Source: Ruminococcus flavefaciens 007c
GTDB taxonomy: Bacteria > Bacillota > Clostridia > Oscillospirales > Ruminococcaceae
Reading direction: 5' to 3'
Assembly (NCBI RefSeq): GCF_000571935.1
Contig: NZ_ATAX01000016.1
Span: 1 to 64,000 of the forward strand
DNA length: 64,000 nt
The notes under the pieces are model-generated. The model worked only from the letters and a program-made list of their open reading frames with translations. It made no database searches and was not told the DNA's origin. Of the stretch, positions 58,579-64,000 are shown one piece after another; within the stretch, counting starts at the first letter, position 1; each line of letters starts with the position of its first letter. The position numbers and the translations under genes were made by a program.

Positions 58579-59333
58579 TTCGCTCTGTTCCCTTCAATTA
58601 CATCCATATAATGCAGCTCTCTGTATTTTTTCGGCGTTATGCCGTTGATCTTTCTGAATACGCTAATAAATGCGCTCTGTGAAGAAAATCCCAGTGCAAA
58701 AGCTATGTCAAGGCATGAAAAATCAGAGCTTCTGAGCAGGTTTTCAGCCGTTGACACCTTTGCACGCGTGATAAAGGTCTTTATGCTCATTCCCTTTTCC
58801 TTTGAAAAAAGCTTGGATAGATATGAGGGATTGAGCCCCACCTGTTCAGCAAGAACGTTCAGTGTGAGCTCTTCATGCAGATGTTCGTAAATATAGTCTA
58901 TACAGCGTCTCACATGGAGGGAGGTAACGTCTTCCTTTTTGAGAGTTCTCATGCGCTCGGCAAAGTCCAGCTGCATCTCCTCAAAGAGGTCTATTATCTT
59001 TTCCACGTCATTGAGCCTGTCTCCGCGCTGTATGTAAATATCGCTGAGGGTGTAGGCAGTGTCGTGTCCCATGCCGCCCTCTATGCAGAATCTTGCCACA
59101 AGACCTACCGCCGTCACAAAATGGTACATTATATTGCGGACAGGATCCGGAGAAAGCGTTCCCTTTCCCTCAAAAAAATTCTTCCTTATCCTGCGGAAAT
59201 TGCTCTTTACTGCCTCGGTATACCCTGACTGTATGGTTCTGTATACTCTTAGTTCACGGTCATAGGGACTCCTTGTAAAGCCGTCGGTACGCTGTATATA
59301 TAACCTGTAATTAAGGTCTCTGTCTGTTTTCAT
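58575..59333 (-). CDS. AraC-family transcription regulator
   Basis: Regulator of 252 residues. The C-terminal 100 residues hold two helix-turn-helix motifs (L-A-E-Q-V-G-L-N-P-S-Y-L-S-K-L-F and I-A-F-A-L-G-F-S-S-Q-S-A-F-I-S-V-F-R) with the family end P-K-K-Y-R-E-L. The N-terminal 145 residues are a helical sensor domain without a cupin pattern. It is the first gene of the minus-strand operon and diverges from a MATE exporter. The two promoters overlap (59379-59422), so it may control both directions. The ligand is unknown. Confidence 0.93.
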   Translation of the reverse strand: MKTDRDLNYRLYIQRTDGFTRSPYDRELRVYRTIQSGYTEAVKSNFRRIRKNFFEGKGTLSPDPVRNIMYHFVTAVGLVARFCIEGGMGHDTAYTLSDIYIQRGDRLNDVEKIIDLFEEMQLDFAERMRTLKKEDVTSLHVRRCIDYIYEHLHEELTLNVLAEQVGLNPSYLSKLFSKEKGMSIKTFITRAKVSTAENLLRSSDFSCLDIAFALGFSSQSAFISVFRKINGITPKKYRELHYMDVIEGNRAK

Positions 59334-59378
59334 ATATGCACCTCCCCTGTGCTTCTGACCGGAAATTGTTGTATTTCT

Positions 59379-59407
59379 ATTATATCCTATTTTTGACAGA
59401 AAAGCAA
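59379..59407 (-). promoter_or_regulatory. Promoter of the AraC/GT-C/sfsA/dgt/channel operon
   Basis: Minus-strand TTGCTT (59402-59407), 17 bases, TATAAT (59379-59384). It overlaps the plus-strand MATE promoter. Confidence 0.7.
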
Positions 59408-59422
59408 TATTTCTGATATAAT
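59393..59422 (+). promoter_or_regulatory. Promoter of the MATE gene
   Basis: TTGACA (59393-59398), 18 bases, TATAAT (59417-59422) with TGA directly before it. The elements interleave with the divergent AraC promoter. Confidence 0.75.
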
Positions 59423-59499
59423 TTGCCCTGCGATTTAAATATAATAATCACAATGAAAGAAACAGAAATGAAAGATACGCTTCACAAGGAGGCATCACT

Positions 59500-60864
59500 A
59501 TGGCAAAGGCCAACGATCTTACGCAGGGAAAGGTTTCAAGCCTTATTCTGAAATTCTATTTTCCCATGCTGCTCACCAATATGCTCCAGCAGATGTACAG
59601 TATCGCCGATACCGCCATCGTAGGCAAGGGACTTGGCGATAACGCCCTTGCAGCTGTTGGAAATATGTCGTCACTGACTTTTCTTATATTCGGTTTTTCC
59701 ATGGGACTTGCCAACGGCTTCTCGGTCATAACCGCACAGAGCTTCGGCGCCAGGGACTACTCAAAGCTCAGACGTGCTGTGGCTTCTTCGGCTACTCTGT
59801 GTTTCATAATAGCTCTGCTGCTCACTGCGCTGAGCACGGCGCTGCTGAAGCCAACTCTTCATCTGCTGCGTACAGATGAGGCCATAATGCACGAGGGACT
59901 TGTATACGGCTACTTTGTTTTCGGCGGCCTTACCGCGACCATTGCCTATAACCTCTGCTCATGCATACTCAGAGCTCTCGGTGACAGCAAAACTCCCTTC
60001 ATCGCCATTATCATATCAACAGCTGTGAATATATGCCTGGATCTGTTCTGTATTTTCGTTCTGAAAACAGGTGTGGAGGGAGCTGCCATAGCTACCATAT
60101 TCTCTCAGATAGTCTCAGCCTTCATATGCCTGCTAAGGATACGCAGGATAGACGTACTGAATATCACAAGGGAGGATTTCCGTCCTGATGCAGCTCTTTA
60201 CGGCGAACTGTTCAAAAACGGTCTTCCTATGGCTCTCATGAATTCCATAACCGCTGTGGGCTGTATGGTAATACAGTATTTCGTAAACGGCCTCGGCGTT
60301 GCATATACTACCGCTTACTCCGCTTGCAGCAAGTTCCTCAATCTCTTTATGCAGCCTGCCTGCACTGCCGGATTTGCAATGTCCGCATTCACCAGCCAGA
60401 ACTACGGTGCAAAGAGATTTGACCGTATCCGCGAAGGACTCCGCGTGTGCCTTGTCATTGCAACTATCGCATATGTGGTTCTCGGCTCCGTCATGGTATT
60501 CTTCCCCGGAGCTCTTGCAAGGATAATGGTCAGCGGCGCAGAGCCTGTGGCTATTGCCGGTACCTATCTTCCCGTCTGCGGCATTTTCCTTTTCGGAGTA
60601 GACTACCTCTTCGTATTCCGCAACGGCTGTCAGGGGTTCGGCAAGCCCCTTATCCCCATGATCTCGGGAATTACCGAAATGGCTCTCAGGATCGGTGTAA
60701 TCGCGCTCCTCATTGGCACTGTGGGATTCAGGGCAACTGCTTTCGCAGAGGCTTCCGCATGGATAGGAGCTCTCATACTCAATATGTCGGCATTTGAATA
60801 CACTCTCAGGAAAAACCTCGGTAAACCCGTGATCCATCACAGGAGAGTAAAAAACGCTGCCTGA
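59500..60864 (+). CDS. MATE family efflux protein
   Basis: Membrane protein of 454 residues with 12 spans in two similar halves. The start has the family pattern L-I-L-K-F-Y-F-P-M-L-L-T-N-M-L-Q-Q-M-Y, then A-D-T-A-I-V-G and A-A-V-G-N. The second half has P-M-A-L-M-N-S-I-T-A-V-G. It is of the NorM/DinF-like branch that expels cationic drugs by Na+ or H+ antiport. AAGGAGG precedes ATG 59500. It is monocistronic, divergent from an AraC-type regulator and followed by a strong terminator. Confidence 0.94.
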   Translation: MAKANDLTQGKVSSLILKFYFPMLLTNMLQQMYSIADTAIVGKGLGDNALAAVGNMSSLTFLIFGFSMGLANGFSVITAQSFGARDYSKLRRAVASSATLCFIIALLLTALSTALLKPTLHLLRTDEAIMHEGLVYGYFVFGGLTATIAYNLCSCILRALGDSKTPFIAIIISTAVNICLDLFCIFVLKTGVEGAAIATIFSQIVSAFICLLRIRRIDVLNITREDFRPDAALYGELFKNGLPMALMNSITAVGCMVIQYFVNGLGVAYTTAYSACSKFLNLFMQPACTAGFAMSAFTSQNYGAKRFDRIREGLRVCLVIATIAYVVLGSVMVFFPGALARIMVSGAEPVAIAGTYLPVCGIFLFGVDYLFVFRNGCQGFGKPLIPMISGITEMALRIGVIALLIGTVGFRATAFAEASAWIGALILNMSAFEYTLRKNLGKPVIHHRRVKNAA

Positions 60865-60915
60865 TCCCCGACTGCTTCTCAGTCGAAATATACACCCAAT
60901 TCCATTTCTCACTCA

Positions 60916-60948
60916 GCTGTCTGCTTCACCGCAGACAGCACTTTTTTT
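60916..60948 (+). terminator. Terminator of the MATE gene
   Basis: Perfect stem GCTGTCTGC/GCAGACAGC with a 6-base loop, followed by AC and seven T. Confidence 0.9.
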
Positions 60949-60949
60949 G

Positions 60950-60983
60950 AAAAAAACAGTCCTCCGTTTTCACGAAGGACTGT
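60950..60983 (-). terminator. Terminator of the fourth ECF operon
   Basis: On the minus strand the stem ACAGTCCT/AGGACTGT with an inner CG pair is followed by TTTTTT. Confidence 0.85.
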
Positions 60984-61039
60984 ATCAGAACTTTCTTTTG
61001 CAATTCAAATTATCTCGTAAGCGAGCTTACATAAGCATT

Positions 61040-62494
61040 TCATTTTTCATAGGTTATTACAACTTCAGTCTCTGTAGTAATACTAAAACTTCCTTCAACC
61101 GTTGTCTGAATGCTTTTCTGCTCCATATAGGCTTTCTGCTGCTGAGCTGCCTGTTCATTGATGATATTATCTATTTCTTCATCCGAAAAAACTGCTTCAA
61201 CTGACATATCTCCTTCGAGCCTGCTGTTATGCACCGTTATTGTATGCTCACCGTCATTAGTTTCAATTACGGCGTCAAATTTGGGATCTGCCTGCGATGA
61301 GAACATCATAAAATTTGTGAAAGGAATATATACCCTCATACGTCTTTTGGCGTCTGGGAAGGCAGGAGTAAATATATCCCCCATATAAGCTTCGTTGCCT
61401 ATCTTTATCCTGTGTATATCATTTGTCATATACACTGTAGAATTGGCAAGTACATAAGGCTCATAGTATCTCACACCAAAGAGGTCGTCGGCTTCTTCCT
61501 TACCAAAAAAGTTGGTCTTTACGAATTCCGAACCGCTTTCCGCCGGCATATCATTGCTTCCGTCAAATCTTAACGAACGCTTCCACATCTTTCCGGATAC
61601 AGGCAGCTCATAATGGATCACATCATAAGTATCCCCGCCGTTGTTCAGAGATGTTGTCAGAATATCATAAAGATACTTTTCAGTGTTTTCAACATCTTTA
61701 GAGTACAGGACCTGGGTATTCAGTTCGGCTATACATGTGTCGTCTTTATAAAAACAGTCGAAATCAAAGGAAGCTACACATACGTTTTTGCCGTCTTTAT
61801 CTGTAAGGAAGCCGTATTTATCCGGGGTGAAATTTCCTTTTACAGCATTAATCGCCTCATCATTATTTCCGAATATGTGATCGTATTTCAGCTGCTTTAT
61901 ATCATCCTCAGTAAATTTTGCAGCCGACTCGGCTGCTGCTATGAAGTTCTCGCTGCTGTAATCCCCGGCATACTCTACCGCATATACCTGATTTGTAAGT
62001 GTATCGTTTATCTTCCGCACAAATATGCGGACATTTGTATCATTATCTATATCATTGAAGGGACAGCTGAAAAAAGGTGTTACAAGTACGTCAGCAATTA
62101 TATACTGCTTCAGCGGCATATCATAGACTTCGTAGGTATTCTTTCCGGTCTCGTTTTTTATCTCAGCAACGATGTTTCTGAATTGTGCGTCGTCGTTTCT
62201 GCGGATATTTGAAAGAAACTCCTGCACAAATACCGTTTTCGGAAGTATACCCACACATATCACTACTGCAGTAGCAGCGGCTGTCCATTTGAGTATGGGT
62301 ACTATCCTCCGTTTGCCCGTAACGTTCTCAAGGTCGCTTACGGTAAACTCGCTGTCGGAAAAATCCGAATCTGTTTCAGGAAAAGCTCTTGAGGAGATCT
62401 TATCGAAACAATCTACATTTGAAGACAGCTCTTTCATTTTTTCCCTGAGCTTCTTCTCGAATTCGGGATCTCCTTTGATATTTTTATCTTTCAC
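61040..62494 (-). CDS. Membrane partner of ECF sigma (putative anti-sigma, divergent)
   Basis: Single-span protein of 484 residues, its ATG overlapping the sigma stop by 4 bases. The cytoplasmic part has a charged helix E-F-E-K-K-L-R-E-K-M-K-E-L (about 11-23), then E-N-V-T-G-K-R-R (about 56-63) in the place where the other three sigma partners here carry V-S-G-x-E. The span is near 65-84. The outer region of about 395 residues is unrecognised; it contains D-I-D-N-D-T-N-V and a V-T-P-F-F-S-C-P-F stretch, and ends in a Thr-rich beta-like tail. By position it should control the sigma factor. No ligand is known. Confidence 0.65.
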   Translation of the reverse strand: MKDKNIKGDPEFEKKLREKMKELSSNVDCFDKISSRAFPETDSDFSDSEFTVSDLENVTGKRRIVPILKWTAAATAVVICVGILPKTVFVQEFLSNIRRNDDAQFRNIVAEIKNETGKNTYEVYDMPLKQYIIADVLVTPFFSCPFNDIDNDTNVRIFVRKINDTLTNQVYAVEYAGDYSSENFIAAAESAAKFTEDDIKQLKYDHIFGNNDEAINAVKGNFTPDKYGFLTDKDGKNVCVASFDFDCFYKDDTCIAELNTQVLYSKDVENTEKYLYDILTTSLNNGGDTYDVIHYELPVSGKMWKRSLRFDGSNDMPAESGSEFVKTNFFGKEEADDLFGVRYYEPYVLANSTVYMTNDIHRIKIGNEAYMGDIFTPAFPDAKRRMRVYIPFTNFMMFSSQADPKFDAVIETNDGEHTITVHNSRLEGDMSVEAVFSDEEIDNIINEQAAQQQKAYMEQKSIQTTVEGSFSITTETEVVITYEK

Positions 62495-63084
62495 TGATCT
62501 TCACCTGCCTTTTCCTGTAATATGATGATCGCTTTTTTATACCTTGATTTTGCCGTTGTTTCCGGGCATTTCATTACCTTTGCTATCTGCTTGAACGTAA
62601 GCTCGGCACAGCATTTCAGTATCACTGTCTGCCTCTGTACGTCATTGAGATATTTCAGGAGCTGATTTATGTAAATACTGTCCTCGACAGTCTTTTCAGT
62701 CTCGCCGTAGCTTTGTATGATATTATCCGCAAGGTCTCTTTTGTATCTGCGGCGAAACTCCAGTGCAACGTTGCGCGCTATTGTAAGGATAAAACCTTTG
62801 CCATCTCCTTTTTTTGCTGAAAAACGTTTTACCTGAGTAAGTCTGACAAAGGTCTCTGTAACACAATCCTCCGATAAATGATAATCAGATGTTATTCCGA
62901 AGGCCACTGCAAAAACGTTGTCCTTGAACATGGTGTAAAGTCTGCTGAGGCTCTCCTTTGAAGTCGGGCAGCTTATTATAAGCTCATTCACGGTATTATC
63001 CGCTTCAGGTGCTGTCCTTTCATGGGAAAATACAGTAAAAATCGCTCCGTCACCTCCGCTTATATAATGTGTTTCGGCATCCAT
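62491..63084 (-). CDS. ECF RNA polymerase sigma factor
   Basis: Sigma factor of 197 residues. ATG 63084 follows AAAGGAG at 7 bases; an open frame to 63171 runs through the leader hairpin and is not used. An N-terminal extension of about 35 residues precedes region 2 (L-Y-T-M-F-K-D-N-V-F-A-V-A, then E-D-C-V-T-E-T-F-V-R-L). Region 4 has L-T-F-K-Q-I-A-K-V-M-K-C-P-E-T-T-A-K-S-R-Y. It differs from the other factors in this window and is coupled by ATGA to its membrane partner. Confidence 0.92.
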   Translation of the reverse strand: MDAETHYISGGDGAIFTVFSHERTAPEADNTVNELIISCPTSKESLSRLYTMFKDNVFAVAFGITSDYHLSEDCVTETFVRLTQVKRFSAKKGDGKGFILTIARNVALEFRRRYKRDLADNIIQSYGETEKTVEDSIYINQLLKYLNDVQRQTVILKCCAELTFKQIAKVMKCPETTAKSRYKKAIIILQEKAGEDQ

Positions 63085-63343
63085 ATTATCACTCCTTTCC
63101 GTTTTCCCCGATACAGGCCATTTTCCTGACCTGCAAGCTCTTACGGGGATACGTTTTATGAAAGCTTTCATAAATAAGTGATTTCAGAAGCCGAAAAAGA
63201 CGATATTATCTCAAAAAATTTTTCAAAATCGTTAGTATTATAAAACAGCGTTTATAAAGGCTTTTCAGTTTACTCTGAAAAGCCGCTGATACTGTAATTA
63301 TATCATTCGGGCTAAAAAAAATCAAGAAAATTTCTCATAACTC
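63085..63343 (-). promoter_or_regulatory. Leader and upstream region of the fourth ECF operon
   Basis: On the minus strand the leader can fold into a hairpin at 63106-63148: CCCCG pairs with CGGGG, enclosing CAGGTCA/TGGCCTG, and it ends 14 bases before the ribosome site. Further upstream is a perfect 18-base palindrome TTATGAAAGCTTTCATAA (63156-63173), a possible operator. A hairpin GGCTTTTCAG/CTGAAAAGCC lies at 63259-63284. TGAAAA and CGTC about 17 bases apart near 63190-63215 resemble an ECF promoter. No gene is present. Confidence 0.45.
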
Positions 63344-63372
63344 TTGACAAATGCGGAATAATGTGGTATATT
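63344..63372 (+). promoter_or_regulatory. Promoter of the metal P-ATPase gene
   Basis: TTGACA (63344-63349), 17 bases, TATATT (63367-63372). The operator follows directly on the transcription start. Confidence 0.85.
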
Positions 63373-63373
63373 A

Positions 63374-63399
63374 AACATATGAACAGTTGTTCATATGTT
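63374..63399 (+). promoter_or_regulatory. ArsR/SmtB-type metal operator (12-2-12 inverted repeat)
   Basis: AACATATGAACA (63374-63385), GT, TGTTCATATGTT (63388-63399) is a perfect palindrome. TGAACA-x-x-TGTTCA is the known core of SmtB/CzrA/CadC-type operators that are released by Zn, Cd or Pb. It covers the transcription start. No ArsR gene is in the window. Confidence 0.85.
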
Positions 63400-63420
63400 G
63401 TAAGAAAGGACAGTGAGTAT

Positions 63421-64000
63421 ATGGAAAGATACTTTTCTGTTGATAATCTTGACTGCGCACACTGCGGCGCTAAAATAGAAGAAGCCATAAACAAGCTTGA
63501 AGGCGTAGAATCCGCAGTTCTCAATTTTCCTTTAAAGAAGTTCAGAATAAGCGGAGACATCACAGATGAGCTTATCGCTAAAATCAATCAGACAGCAAAC
63601 TCTATTGAAGCAGGCGTTGTTATCACTGCTATCGAGGAGAAGCAGCACAGCAGACGCAGACGCCATGAGCATGAACATCACCATCATGAAGAATGTAACT
63701 ACGGACATGACCACGGACACGAACATCATCACGATGAATGCAGCTGCGTCCATGACCACGGGCATGAACATCATCACGATGAATGCGGCTGTGAGCACGG
63801 ACACACTCATGAACACAGCGAAAAAAGCAGTCTCAGAAATGAGATAATTCCGCTTATCACAGGGGTTATACTCTTTGCAGCTGCTGTTATCAGCAGCAGA
63901 CTAACGGATATCAAGCCTCTTACCGTCGCTCTGTATGCAGGCGCTTATCTTACTCTGGGATATAATGTTCTTATCGCTACATTCAAAAACCTTAGCAGAA
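63421..64000 (+). CDS. Heavy-metal P-type ATPase, N-terminal part (Zn/Cd type)
   Basis: The first 193 residues of a metal-exporting P1B ATPase; the gene runs off the window end. An N-terminal HMA domain has the metal site D-C-A-H-C-G (about 10-15). A His-rich linker (about 80-135) repeats H-D-H-G-H-E-H-H-H-D-E-C with Cys and Glu, as in Zn/Cd-type pumps. The first membrane spans start at about 145. The catalytic D-K-T-G and the C-P-C site are beyond the window, so the class is inferred from the linker and the operator. AAGGA precedes the ATG at 63421. The SmtB-type operator predicts induction by Zn or Cd. Confidence 0.9.
   Translation, partial: MERYFSVDNLDCAHCGAKIEEAINKLEGVESAVLNFPLKKFRISGDITDELIAKINQTANSIEAGVVITAIEEKQHSRRRRHEHEHHHHEECNYGHDHGHEHHHDECSCVHDHGHEHHHDECGCEHGHTHEHSEKSSLRNEIIPLITGVILFAAAVISSRLTDIKPLTVALYAGAYLTLGYNVLIATFKNLSR

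Noticed and set aside
1..64000. CRISPR arrays, insertion sequences, integrases, rRNA
   Set aside because: No regularly spaced repeats, transposase or integrase motifs, or rRNA sequence were seen on either strand.

Overview
The window reads as a chromosomal segment of a low-to-mid GC anaerobic Firmicute of the Ruminococcus type (Oscillospiraceae). The evidence is six secreted proteins with type I dockerin repeats, a canonical Spo0A, rubrerythrin, strong AGGAGG ribosome binding sites and many two-component/ABC and ECF sigma modules. There is no rRNA, CRISPR array, transposase or prophage. The species cannot be fixed from the sequence alone.

Layout. 1-432: 3' end of an acyl-CoA synthetase. 0.5-4.7 kb (minus): an OmpR/histidine kinase pair, a broken 4Fe-4S/FMN-binding gene with a large out-of-frame internal deletion, a 25-codon coupled ORF and a Cthe_2159-type beta-helix lipoprotein. 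4.9-7.2 kb: cytosolic GH3 beta-glucosidase. 7.5-14.3 kb (plus): three consecutive secreted dockerin proteins with the dockerin at the N-terminus or in the middle. 14.5-17.2 kb: ECF sigma plus membrane partner, and a small dockerin protein. 17.3-22.4 kb: response regulator, kinase, ABC ATPase and FtsX-type permease. 22.8-25.4 kb: ABC-2 exporter with a structured leader. 25.5-27.7 kb: GNAT enzyme and a leucine-rich-repeat dockerin protein. 27.9-32.4 kb: two more ECF sigma/membrane partner pairs with an orphan gene fragment. 32.7-37.5 kb: YtrA-type GntR regulator with a near-ideal operator, an ABC-2 transporter and a serine hydrolase. 37.6-41.8 kb: alpha/beta hydrolase, rubrerythrin, VanW (apparently starting at ATT) and another LRR-dockerin protein. 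42.2-42.4 kb: tRNA-Ser and tRNA-Leu. 42.6 kb: spo0A. 43.5-48.2 kb: a second two-component/ABC-2 operon. 48.3-49.2 kb: a free-standing homologue of the C-terminal part of the BREX methyltransferase PglX. 49.3-53.4 kb: heterodimeric ABC exporter. 53.6-53.8 kb: a candidate small RNA gene. 53.9-59.3 kb: five overlapping minus-strand genes (AraC regulator, GT-C membrane protein, SfsA, dGTPase, K+ channel), divergent from a MATE exporter. 61.0-63.1 kb: fourth ECF sigma/membrane partner pair. 63.4 kb to the end: Zn/Cd-type P-ATPase behind an ArsR/SmtB-type operator.

Themes. The window is dominated by envelope sensing: three two-component systems, four ECF sigma/anti-sigma-like pairs, five ABC transport systems, and a set of exported dockerin proteins that could be displayed on a cellulosome-like scaffold. 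Three of the four sigma partners share a cytoplasmic helix, a V-S-G-(V/T)-E motif and one membrane span, followed by unrelated outer domains. This suggests a common anti-sigma module joined to different sensors. The most unusual items are the orphan PglX C-terminal gene, the small RNA with a consensus promoter and terminator, the ATT start of vanW, the deleted FMN-binding gene and the structured ABC leader. All functional calls are from reading the sequence; no database search was possible.
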